NCBI GenBank assembly: GCA_003133265.1
Contig: PKWQ01000330.1
Location: forward strand, 631-17,293
Length of the DNA: 16,663 nt
Source of the DNA: Acetobacteraceae bacterium
GTDB lineage: Bacteria > Pseudomonadota > Alphaproteobacteria > Acetobacterales > Acetobacteraceae
Reading direction: 5' to 3'
Every line of letters starts with the position of its first letter. Positions within the stretch are counted from its first letter, which is position 1. The notes below the pieces were generated by a model that worked only from the letters and a program-made list of their open reading frames with translations, did not search any database and had not been told where the DNA came from. Shown here in pieces: positions 1-7,083 of this stretch. A program made the position numbers and the translations under genes.

Positions 1-35
1 CCGGTGAAATCGTCGGCGATGCAGCCCAGCAGCAT
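1..35 (-). CDS. otnK: Four-carbon acid sugar kinase (OtnK/DUF1537 family), N-terminal fragment
   Basis: Only the first 11 codons plus two bases lie in the window; the gene runs off the left edge. The start reads MLLGCIADDFTG, which I recognise as the conserved amino terminus of the DUF1537 family (3-oxo-tetronate/four-carbon acid sugar kinases, with an ADDFTG motif after a short hydrophobic strand). Such kinases phosphorylate four-carbon sugar acids for catabolism in the cytoplasm. An AAGGA Shine-Dalgarno sequence (reverse complement of 44-48) sits 8 nt before the ATG, which supports a true start. It lies 63 nt downstream of the end of the YceI-cytochrome b561 gene on the same strand. The call rests on a very short peptide, so substrate and exact subfamily are open. 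Confidence 0.65.
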   Translation of the reverse strand, partial: MLLGCIADDFT

Positions 36-98
36 GGCGGTGATCCTTATCCTGACGGTGCGTCTATGTCGCCGCCATCCGGACGAAAGGCAAGCGGA

Positions 99-1241
99 TC
101 AGGCCGTGGGCTGGCCGCGCCACATCCCGACAAGGGTGTTTCTGCCCCGGAGGTGGTTGTGGACGGCCGCGATGGCGTGACCCGCCCCGATGGTGGCGAG
201 CAGGATCGCCATAAGCCGATGAATTTGTCGCAGGAACGCGAACCACTGGGGATTGGTGCCGACAAGATGCGGCACCGGGATCACGCCCAGGAACAGCGTC
301 GGGATCTGGACCGGCGCCGTGGCGGCGGTGAGGTAGCCGAGGACCGGAACGATGAACAGAAGCACGTAGAGTCCCCGATGCACGACCTTTGCCGCCTTCT
401 GTTGCCAGTCCGGGAGCATGGGGTTCCATTCCGGGCGGCTGCGCCTGGCCAGCACGAGGAGGCGGGCCACGGACAGCGCGAGGACGGTAAGACCGATGGT
501 CTTGTGCAGCTGGTACAACAGAAACTTTATCAGCAACTGGCTGAGCGGCACGCCGACCATCAGCCAGCCCAGCGCGAAGCCCGTGAACACCAGCGCGGCG
601 GTCCACCAATGCAGGCCGCGTTGCGCTCTGCTCCAGCCGGATGGCGCCTTATCCGGCATGAAAAAAGCATCGCCCAGCTTGATGTGGGCCCGGATCAGAA
701 TGGTCACGAGATCGAAAATGAACACGCCGTCGGCGATCATGCCGAACATCGAGCGCTTCAACTTGCCGGTGATGACGAAGTCCGCGACCTCGGCGTGCAG
801 CGCCGCATCCGCATGGCGGCCGAGCAGCGTCGCGTCCAATTCTTGCGGCTGGGTGATGCCCCGGATCTCCAGCAGGCCGCGGATGACATAATGGTTCGGC
901 GATACCGGCACCACGGCATTGCTGGTGAAATGGATTTCCGGATGATTGGCCACGTCGAAATACGGCGGTCACCGCAGCATCGCCGTGCCGTCTTCGTAGG
1001 CCATGGCGATGGAATTGGCGTCGACATTGACATCGACCCGGGTTTGCTCCGGTTTCAGCGGATCGAGCGATAGTTTCCCGTCCCAGTGCCGGAACTCGCC
1101 ATGGGAGCTGAACAGTCCGATATGATCGACTGGGAATTCGATTTCCCCGAACCGCTGATCGATCGCGTAACGTTCTTCGACGCGTCCCAGGCTGGGCACG
1201 CAGACGCAAGCCAGCGGAAGGACCAGCAGAAGTTTTCGCAA
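99..1241 (-). pseudogene. YceI-cytochrome b561 fusion protein interrupted by in-frame TGA
   Basis: One reading frame of 381 codons runs from a TTG at 1241 to a TGA at 99-101 and is broken once, by a TGA at 969-971 (codon 91). Codons 1-90 give a signal-peptide-like start (RKLLLVLPLACVCVPSLG) and the first half of a YceI lipid-binding domain. After the stop the frame resumes with PPYFDVANHPEIHFTS and the YceI second half (RGLLEIRGITQP), then a b561-type cytochrome with about four membrane helices and candidate haem histidines (RGLHWW, QLHKT, VVHRG, QIHR, AGHAIAAVH). The reading frame is identical on both sides, so this is a nonsense codon and not a frameshift. YceI homologues usually have MLRSPxFFDV here, so TCA (Ser) to TGA is the simplest origin. 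The start is also weak: TTG without a good Shine-Dalgarno. In E. coli yceI and yceJ (b561) are separate neighbouring genes thought to work together in the envelope; here they are fused. Decay, sequencing error or readthrough are all possible. Confidence 0.8.
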
Positions 1242-1373
1242 CAGGCTGCCCGGCGGCTTACAAATCGGGACGTCGCCTCCCCAGATGACCGGCGCGCATG
1301 GTTGGTCAGGCGTGTCTCCTTATCACATATGGTGTGCGAACCGCGCGTTTCTATCGCGTTCACTGCCCGAAAC

Positions 1374-2414
1374 TTATTTGGTATCGAGCACGTCGGCGAA
1401 TGCCCGGCATTGGCTCTCCCACGACGGCAGCGCCTGCCCGGCCTGCCAGGCGGCCGCGGCCATGTCGCGCCGCAGCGTGGGGGAGAAGATCAGCCGGCGC
1501 ATCGCTTTCGACAGGCCCTCCATATCGCCGGGCGGGCAGACCACGCCGCCTTCGACCGGCACCAGCGCGCCGGCGGCACCTCCGGCGGTGACGGCAACCG
1601 GCAGGCCACGCTTCAGCGCCTCCGCCACCGCCATGCCGTAGCCCTCGAAATGCGTGGCCAGCGCGAACAGGTCCGCGCGCTGCCACAGCGCTTCCAGTGC
1701 CGGGCCGGCCACCTCGCCGGCGAAATCCACGCGGTCGGCGATCTCCAGTTCCTCGGCCAGCGCGGCGAGCCCGTCGGCATGCACCTTGTCGCGGTCGGCG
1801 GCGCCGGCGATGGTCAGGTGCCAGTTCAGGTCGAACAGGCGGGCCAGCGCGCGCAGCAGCACGTCGTGGCCCTTGCGCGGCAGCAGCGTGCCGACCGAGA
1901 GCACATGGCAGACCGCGCCGCCTGAACCGGCACTGCGTGGTACGTTCTCGGTGCCGGGGACCACCACGGCGATGCGGTCGCGGCGCACGCCGAAATTGCA
2001 GGCAAGCTGCTCGGCGGTGGGGGCGCTGGTGACGATGGCGCGGGCGAGGCGCTGGAACAGATGCCGCTCGATCGCATCGAGGTTCGTCTGATCGGTTGCT
2101 GCCAGTCCGGTTTCCAGCGAGGTCGGATGATGGATCAGCCCGACCGCCCCGCGCGCGGCCAGTTCGTTGCCCAGTGCGGCGAAGGCGGGCAGCGCCAGGC
2201 CGTCGATCACCGGGCATGTGTCGGCGGGCAACGTTGCCCAGGCGGCCCGCGCGGCCTCGGTCGCCACCGCGTCGGTCAGCGGATGGCTGCCGGCGAGTTC
2301 CAGCACGTTCACGTCGTGGCCGGCGGCGCGCAGGCCGGCGACCATGCGGCGGTCGTATTCATAGCCGCCGGACACCGTGTCGAACGGTGCCGGCACCAGC
2401 AGCGTGATGTGCAT
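1374..2414 (-). CDS. GT4-family glycosyltransferase
   Basis: A 346-residue protein starting MHITLLVPAPFDTVSGGYEYDRR. This is a GT-B fold retaining glycosyltransferase of the GT4 type: an N-terminal Rossmann half with an SGG loop (residues 15-17), a linker, then a C-terminal half with the strand VLSVGTLLPRKGHDVLLRAL (171-190) and the nucleotide-sugar E-x7-E motif EGYGMAVAE (257-265). Such enzymes transfer a sugar from a nucleotide-sugar donor at the cytoplasmic face of the membrane; donor and acceptor cannot be read from sequence. The frame stays open far upstream, but the ATG at 2414 follows a GAAGGA-like ribosome site and matches the family's usual first strand. It follows the flagellar genes flgI-flgJ-flgN on the same strand after a 98-nt gap, so a role in flagellar or envelope glycosylation is possible but only inferred. 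Confidence 0.85.
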   Translation of the reverse strand: MHITLLVPAPFDTVSGGYEYDRRMVAGLRAAGHDVNVLELAGSHPLTDAVATEAARAAWATLPADTCPVIDGLALPAFAALGNELAARGAVGLIHHPTSLETGLAATDQTNLDAIERHLFQRLARAIVTSAPTAEQLACNFGVRRDRIAVVVPGTENVPRSAGSGGAVCHVLSVGTLLPRKGHDVLLRALARLFDLNWHLTIAGAADRDKVHADGLAALAEELEIADRVDFAGEVAGPALEALWQRADLFALATHFEGYGMAVAEALKRGLPVAVTAGGAAGALVPVEGGVVCPPGDMEGLSKAMRRLIFSPTLRRDMAAAAWQAGQALPSWESQCRAFADVLDTK

Positions 2415-2512
2415 CAGGCGATCGGTCCTTCGTCGGCGGCCCAGGCAGTCGGCATATCCATGGCCCGCCAGTATCACGCCGACGGGCGGCGGAGCCATTA
2501 AAGGTTTGCGGT

Positions 2513-2923
2513 TCAGGCCCGGGCGGACAGCGCCATCGCGGCGGGCCGGGCGGCGGACCGGCCGCCCCTGGCCCCATAAAATGGTCCCGCCTGGGCGGTA
2601 TCGGACCCGGCGGCGGCGCGCGCCACCATGCCGATCACCCGGCCTTGCACGACGATGGCATGTTCCAACAGGCGTTTGTTCTCCTGCGCCAGCGTCCGGA
2701 GCCGTGCCGCGAGCTGTTCGGCCTCGCCGCGCTGCCAGCCGGGCAGCCGTATCGGGCCGAGCCGCGCGACGATGGCCTGGGCGGCGATGAAGGCACTGGC
2801 GGCCTCGTTCTTTTCCGCCAGGATCCCGGCCGCGCCGGCCAGATCGAGCGCGGCGAGCGCCGCGTTCTCGCGCGTGATCGTGTCGGCGAGCCGCACGGCG
2901 GTGGCGATCAGTTCCGGGGTCAT
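2513..2923 (-). CDS. FlgN-like flagellar protein (putative hook-associated protein export chaperone)
   Basis: A 136-residue protein beginning MTPELIATAVRLADTITREN. It is largely helical, with alanine- and glutamate-rich amphipathic stretches and a central segment GWQRGEAEQLAARLRTLAQENKRLLEHAI (about 62-90) typical of FlgN-type chaperones, followed by a low-complexity tail rich in Ala, Gly and Arg. FlgN chaperones hold hook-associated proteins before export through the flagellar type III apparatus in the cytoplasm. The start is supported by AGGAG 7 nt upstream, and the ATG overlaps the flgJ stop (ATGA, 2920-2923), which indicates translational coupling. The assignment leans on position (last gene of flgI-flgJ-flgN) and helical composition, because FlgN is poorly conserved. 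Another small flagellar helical protein cannot be excluded. Confidence 0.6.
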   Translation of the reverse strand: MTPELIATAVRLADTITRENAALAALDLAGAAGILAEKNEAASAFIAAQAIVARLGPIRLPGWQRGEAEQLAARLRTLAQENKRLLEHAIVVQGRVIGMVARAAAGSDTAQAGPFYGARGGRSAARPAAMALSARA

Positions 2924-3243
2924 GGCGGGGGCTCCTGTGGTGCGTGTCGCGCCTCCTGCGTGCGCAGCATCTCGGCGAATACCGGCTGGGCAAGGCCGAG
3001 CCCGCCGGCGGTTTCGATCTTCTTGCCGATCTCGTTGACCAGCATCGGCGTCCAGCTTTCCTCGCCGGCGCCGCCGCCGAACAGGGAATGGGCGGTGTCG
3101 GTGGTGGCGAACATCGGTTGCAGCATCTGGCCGAGCGCCATCGCCTCGAAGTCCTGCGCCGATTTCCAGATCTTGGCGACCTCGGCCGGCGGCAACGCGG
3201 TGCCGGCGGGAATGGCGGGGGCGGTGAGGATGCGCGCGCCCAT
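2920..3243 (-). CDS. flgJ: Flagellar rod-binding protein FlgJ (rod-binding domain only)
   Basis: A 107-residue protein. It matches the rod-binding N-terminal domain of FlgJ: AKIWKSAQDFEAMALGQMLQPMF, then the GGGAGEESWTPMLVNEIGKKI block and the closing GGLGLAQPVFAEML. The peptidoglycan hydrolase (muramidase) domain found in enterobacterial FlgJ is absent, as is common in alphaproteobacteria, so wall opening must be done by a separate enzyme. It acts in the periplasm as a scaffold or cap for rod assembly. Two starts are possible. ATG at 3243 has a GGAGGT Shine-Dalgarno 6 nt upstream and touches the flgI stop (TGATG); GTG at 3246 would have only 3 nt spacing. I chose the ATG. The 3' end overlaps the flgN-like gene by 4 nt. 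Confidence 0.88.
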   Translation of the reverse strand: MGARILTAPAIPAGTALPPAEVAKIWKSAQDFEAMALGQMLQPMFATTDTAHSLFGGGAGEESWTPMLVNEIGKKIETAGGLGLAQPVFAEMLRTQEARHAPQEPPP

Positions 3244-4343
3244 CACCGCACCTCCAGCTCGGCCTGCAAGGCGCCGGCGGCCTTGATCGATTGCAGGATG
3301 CTGATCAGATCGCGCGGCCCGACGCCGAGCGCGTTCAGGCTGGCCACCAGATCGCGCAGCGTCACGCTGCCCTCGAGCACGCCGAGCTTGCGGTCCCTCT
3401 GCTCGTCGATCTGGATCTGGGTGCGGTTGACCGTGGTGGTGGTGCCGCCGGAGAACGCGCCGGGCTGGCTCACCTCCGGGGTCTCGGTCACGCGGATGGT
3501 CAGGTTGCCCTGGGCGATCGCCACCGTGGAGATACGCACATTCGCTCCCATCACCACGGTGCCGCTGGCTTCCTCGATCACCACGATCGCGGCGTTGTCG
3601 GGTTGCACGCGCAGATCCTCGATCCGCGCCAGCACATCGACCGCGTCGCGGCCCGACAGATCGAGCGCGACCGTGCGCGGGTCGGTGGCGCGCGCGATGG
3701 GGCCGACGGTGTGGTTGATCGCCTCGGCGATGCGCCGCGCCGTGGTCAGGTCCGGGTTGCGCAGCCCGAGCCGGAGCCCGTTCATGCCGTCCAGCTTGAA
3801 GGCGATCTCCCGCTCCACCGTCGCGCCGTTGGCGATCTTGCCCGAGGTCGGCACGCCGCGCGTGACCGAGGCCGCCGTGCCGCGCGCGGAGATCGCCCCG
3901 GTGGCGAGCGCGCCCTGCGCCACGCTGTAAACCTGCCCGTCGGCGCCGAGCAGCGGCGTGACCAGCAGCGTGCCGCCGGTCAGGTTGGTCGCGTCGCCGA
4001 GGGCGGAGACGGCGACGTCGATCCGGCTGCCGCTGCGCGCGAAGGCCGGCAGTTCGGCGGTGACCATCACCGCGGCGACGTTCTTGGTTTGCAACTGGGT
4101 AACCTGATCGCGGGTGTTGACGCCGAGCCGTTCCAGCATGGCGATCAGCGTCTCACGGGTGAACACGGCGTTGGTGAGCTTGTCGCCGGTGCCGTTCAGC
4201 CCGACCACGAGGCCGTACCCGACAAGCTGGTTGGCGCGCACGCCCTCGACATCGGCGATGTCCTTGATCCGGATCTGCCCCAGCGCCGGCGGAGCGCCGA
4301 GCAGGACGATCCCGAGCAATAGAAGGATCAAGGATGATCGCAC
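3243..4343 (-). CDS. flgI: Flagellar P-ring protein FlgI
   Basis: A 366-residue protein, the normal length for FlgI. It has a cleavable Sec signal (LILLLLGIVLLGAPPALG) followed by the hallmark QIRIKDIADVEGVRANQLVGYGLVVGLNGTGDKL and later RDLVASLNALGVGPRDLISILQSIKAAGALQAELEVR at the C terminus. FlgI is exported to the periplasm and polymerises in the peptidoglycan layer as the P-ring bushing around the flagellar rod. The start is GTG at 4343 with AGGAG 5 nt upstream; no better ATG exists. It is the first gene of a leftward operon flgI-flgJ-flgN. A strong sigma-54 promoter lies upstream at 4414-4428, with a predicted transcription start near 4402 and a leader of about 59 nt. flgF, flgG, flgA and flgH are not in this window. 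Confidence 0.97.
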   Translation of the reverse strand: MRSSLILLLLGIVLLGAPPALGQIRIKDIADVEGVRANQLVGYGLVVGLNGTGDKLTNAVFTRETLIAMLERLGVNTRDQVTQLQTKNVAAVMVTAELPAFARSGSRIDVAVSALGDATNLTGGTLLVTPLLGADGQVYSVAQGALATGAISARGTAASVTRGVPTSGKIANGATVEREIAFKLDGMNGLRLGLRNPDLTTARRIAEAINHTVGPIARATDPRTVALDLSGRDAVDVLARIEDLRVQPDNAAIVVIEEASGTVVMGANVRISTVAIAQGNLTIRVTETPEVSQPGAFSGGTTTTVNRTQIQIDEQRDRKLGVLEGSVTLRDLVASLNALGVGPRDLISILQSIKAAGALQAELEVR

Positions 4344-4413
4344 GCGCGCTCCTGTGTGCTGTGGCCGCTAGCTGCTCCGTTAAGGAATTGCGGTCAGTCT
4401 GGGGCTGGACAGC

Positions 4414-4428
4414 GCAAGCGCCGTGCCA
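4414..4428 (-). promoter_or_regulatory. Sigma-54 (RpoN) promoter of flgI operon
   Basis: On the minus strand the sequence reads TGGCACG-GCGC-TTGC, a complete match to the RpoN consensus TGGCACG-N4-TTGC with correct spacing of the -24 GG and -12 GC. The -12 element lies near 4414, so transcription would start near 4402 and run into flgI. In Caulobacter, FlbD and FliX control sigma-54 class II flagellar genes, and fliX is divergently placed here, so the same logic is expected. I found no equally good RpoN site facing fliX. Confidence 0.85.
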
Positions 4429-4467
4429 GGACCGGGGTGTGGATTTCCGCGGCTTTCCGGGCGGGCG

Positions 4468-4494
4468 TGCCGGGCAGGAAATGCCGAGCGGCAT
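4468..4494. promoter_or_regulatory. Two adjacent TGCC/GGCA inverted repeats between flgI and fliX
   Basis: Two small palindromes share the half-site TGCC/GGCA: TGCC-G-GGCA at 4468-4476 and ATGCC-GAGC-GGCAT at 4481-4494. They lie 40-80 bp upstream of the flgI sigma-54 promoter and just ahead of fliX, a position suited to an enhancer-binding activator such as FlbD. I do not claim a match to a published FlbD consensus. In GC-rich DNA such short palindromes can also occur by chance. Confidence 0.3.
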
Positions 4495-4523
4495 GGATGG
4501 GCCGGAAGAAGGAGCCGGGTGTG

Positions 4524-4988
4524 ATGACCGCGATCGAGGGTTTGGGCCGGACCGGGCCGGTGCAAGGCGGGCGGCGGGTGCCTGCGGGGACGTCGGGATT
4601 CGCCGTGTCGGCGGAAACCGCCGCGACGGCCGGCGCGGAACGGAGCGTGGAGGTGGCGCCGGCCGAGCTTGGGCTGTTGCTGGGTTTGCAGGAGTGGGGC
4701 GGGGCGGAGGAGCGGGATCGCAAGGCGCTTCGGCACGGCCAGGATATGCTGGCGCTACTGGCTGACATGCAGCGCCTGCTGCTGGCGGGCGCGGACACGA
4801 CGGAGGCGCTGAACCGGCTGGCCGCTCTGGCCGGTGGGATGCCGCCGGTGGCCGATCCACGGCTTATGGCGGTGGTGCGCGCGATCGCAATGCGCGTATG
4901 GGTGGAGATCGCCCGTCGCCCGGCCGGAGACGACCAGCCAAGCTCGGCGCGTGGCCCGGATCAAAATCCTTCCATGTCAAATCGTTGA
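4524..4988 (+). CDS. fliX: Flagellar assembly regulator FliX
   Basis: A 154-residue protein. It has a glycine-rich variable N terminus (MTAIEGLGRTGPVQGGRR), then the conserved helical C-terminal part: LGLLLGLQEW, RDRKALRHGQDMLALLADMQRLLLAG, ALNRLAALAGGMPPVADPRLMAVVRAIAMRVWVEIAR. This order fits the class II flagellar assembly regulator FliX, which in Caulobacter acts in the cytoplasm with the activator FlbD to couple basal-body assembly to sigma-54-dependent transcription. AAGGAG (4509-4514) lies 9 nt before the ATG at 4524 and 6 nt before an alternative GTG at 4521, so either start is possible. It is divergent from flgI and followed by dksA, a flagellar-locus arrangement that supports the call. 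Confidence 0.87.
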   Translation: MTAIEGLGRTGPVQGGRRVPAGTSGFAVSAETAATAGAERSVEVAPAELGLLLGLQEWGGAEERDRKALRHGQDMLALLADMQRLLLAGADTTEALNRLAALAGGMPPVADPRLMAVVRAIAMRVWVEIARRPAGDDQPSSARGPDQNPSMSNR

Positions 4989-5005
4989 CGCTTTCCAAGG
5001 CGCTC

Positions 5006-5034
5006 TTGGCGGGCTCCACGCGCGCGGCTATAAG
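5006..5034 (+). promoter_or_regulatory. Candidate sigma-70 promoter for dksA
   Basis: TTGGCG at 5006-5011 and TATAAG at 5029-5034 are separated by 17 bp, close to the housekeeping promoter consensus. Transcription would start near 5041, giving dksA a leader of about 80 nt and expression independent of fliX. This rests on pattern only. Confidence 0.45.
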
Positions 5035-5122
5035 CCCGGCGACGACCTGGGAGTGCCCATGGAAGTCCCGCGCTCTGAACGTTCAAGAGTGGGCCCGGCA
5101 AGAAAGCGCAGGATCGGCACGT

Positions 5123-5539
<417 letters not shown>

Positions 5540-5681
5540 GCGCGCAAATCGGGGCGGGCGAAGGCGAAGTTTTGCCGCCTGCGGGCTAACGAGATCAAAG
5601 GTCTATCTTCCGCAACGCGCGCGCGCCGGCTAGGGTGTTCCTCCGAGGGCCTGAAGGGCCCCATGTGGGAGGAATACAACC

Positions 5682-7004
5682 ATGATCCGTCGTCGCCATC
5701 TGTTACAGGTTTCGGCTGGCCTCTTGGCCGCGCCCGCCATCGTCGAGAAGGTGGGAGCCCAGTCGGCGTTCGACTGGAAGCAGTGCAAGGGCCAGAAGAT
5801 CGAGGTCAACCTGCAGAAATCGCCGCGTTCCGACCGGTTGCAGGCACGTCAGAAGGACTTCGAGGAACTGACCGGCATCAAGGTCGGCTCCGAGCAGATC
5901 CCCGAGCAGCAGCAGCGCCCGAAGGTCGCCATGGAAATGGCCACCGGCCGGCCGAGCTTCGACGTGGTGAACGTCGCCATGCACGTCCAGAAGAGCCTGG
6001 TCGAGAAGGCCAAGTGGATGGAGGATCTGCGTCCCTACATCGCCAGCCCGACGCTGACCGCGCCCGATTTCGACATGGCGGACTTCTTTCCCGCCGGCAT
6101 GAAGGTCGCCACCGGAAAAGATGGCAAGATCAATGTGCTGGCGATCAATCAGGATGTGTTCATCCTGATGTACAACAAGGAATTGCTGGCCGCGAAGGGC
6201 GTCGCGGTGCCGCAGACGATGGACGAGCTGTTGGCGGCGGCGATCAAGCTGACCGACAAGGACAAGGGCGTCTACGGCTTCGTCGGCCGTGGCCTGAAGA
6301 ATGCCAATGTCGTGCTGTACGACAATATGCTGCTGGGCTGGGATCAGGAAACCATCACCGCGGACGGCAAGAAGCTGCTGACCGACACGCCGGCGGCGAT
6401 CGAGGCGGCGACGTTCTACCAGAAGATCATGCGCGACTGCGCGCCGCCTGGCTCGGTCGGGTTCAACTGGAACGAGGCGCAGACCACGTTCAGCCAGGGC
6501 CGCGCGGCGATGTGGTGGGACGCGATCGGCTTCACCGCCCCGCTCATCGACAAGACCAAGTCCAAGGTGTCCGAGGTGGTCGGCTTTGCGCCGGTGCCGG
6601 CCGGGCCGAAGGGCCGCTGGTCCGCCACCTTCATGGACGCGATCGGCATTCCGGCGGCGGCCAAGAACAAGAATGCCGCCTGGCTCTACACCCAGTGGGC
6701 CGCCGGCAAAACGATGATGAACGACTATCTGCAAACCGGTTCCGGCACCCCGCCGCGGTCGAGCCCATATCTGAACCCGGCTGTGAAGAGCGGCAGCCCG
6801 TTCAAGCCGGACTGGTTCGACAGCGCGCTCGCCAGCCTGAAGATCGCCCGTTCCGGCCTGCCCGAGATCGTGCCCGTGACCGAGTTCCGCGACAATCTTG
6901 GCGTGGCGCTGACCAACATCATCGGCGGCGCCGATCCGGCGACCGAGCTGAAGAAGGCAACCGAGACGTTCCAGCCGGTGCTCGACAAGTCGAACGAGGC
7001 CTGA
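5682..7004 (+). CDS. Extracellular solute-binding protein, family 1 (ABC transporter, sugar-type)
   Basis: A 440-residue protein. The N terminus MIRRRHLLQVSAGLLAAPAIVEKVGAQ looks like a twin-arginine or Tat-like signal with a cleavage site near residue 27, so the mature protein should be periplasmic. The body follows the type 1 solute-binding fold (UgpB/MalE-like, COG1653): KIEVNLQK, FEELTGIKVGSEQIPEQQQRPKVAMEMATGRPSFDVV, the hinge-region FILMYNKELLAAKGVAVPQTMDELL, and AAMWWDAIGFTAPL. Likely ligands are sugars or polyols, but this cannot be read from sequence. GGGAGGA (5667-5673) lies 8 nt before the ATG. No permease or ATPase gene is adjacent on either side, so it is an orphan or works with a remote transporter. 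A strong hairpin follows at 7013-7038. The upstream gap 5540-5681 holds only a small GGGCC-N5-GGCCC hairpin (5647-5661). Confidence 0.92.
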   Translation: MIRRRHLLQVSAGLLAAPAIVEKVGAQSAFDWKQCKGQKIEVNLQKSPRSDRLQARQKDFEELTGIKVGSEQIPEQQQRPKVAMEMATGRPSFDVVNVAMHVQKSLVEKAKWMEDLRPYIASPTLTAPDFDMADFFPAGMKVATGKDGKINVLAINQDVFILMYNKELLAAKGVAVPQTMDELLAAAIKLTDKDKGVYGFVGRGLKNANVVLYDNMLLGWDQETITADGKKLLTDTPAAIEAATFYQKIMRDCAPPGSVGFNWNEAQTTFSQGRAAMWWDAIGFTAPLIDKTKSKVSEVVGFAPVPAGPKGRWSATFMDAIGIPAAAKNKNAAWLYTQWAAGKTMMNDYLQTGSGTPPRSSPYLNPAVKSGSPFKPDWFDSALASLKIARSGLPEIVPVTEFRDNLGVALTNIIGGADPATELKKATETFQPVLDKSNEA

Positions 7005-7012
7005 GAATCGGC

Positions 7013-7038
7013 CGGGGGATGGCGCGAGCCATCCCCCG
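7013..7038. terminator. Strong hairpin between convergent solute-binding protein gene and pyrE
   Basis: An uninterrupted 11-bp stem (CGGGGGATGGC with GCCATCCCCCG) closes on a GCGA loop of the GNRA type, 8 nt after the stop of the solute-binding protein gene. No U-tract follows, so termination would rely on the stem or it may protect the 3' end. Because it lies between convergent genes it could serve both strands. Confidence 0.7.
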
Positions 7039-7083
7039 TCACGATGCCCAGGTGACCTTGTCCGGCGTGACGCGCGCTGCCGG

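Noticed and set aside
969..971. Selenocysteine insertion at the TGA in the YceI fusion
   Set aside because: The position corresponds to a serine in YceI homologues, not a redox cysteine. I saw no convincing SECIS-like hairpin just downstream, and the gene has other signs of decay at its 5' end.
66..1073. A 335-codon plus-strand frame opposite the YceI-cytochrome b561 gene
   Set aside because: The opposite strand carries clear YceI and cytochrome b motifs. This frame is Arg/Gln/His rich and looks like a shadow, so it was not used as an explanation for the TGA.
2415..2993. A longer glycosyltransferase start inside the flgN region (539-residue frame)
   Set aside because: The extension is Arg-rich out-of-frame translation of the flgN-like gene. 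The ATG at 2414 begins the normal first beta strand.
3291..4322. A 343-codon plus-strand frame opposite flgI
   Set aside because: Antisense shadow of FlgI; rich in His, Asp, Arg and Gly without any domain pattern.
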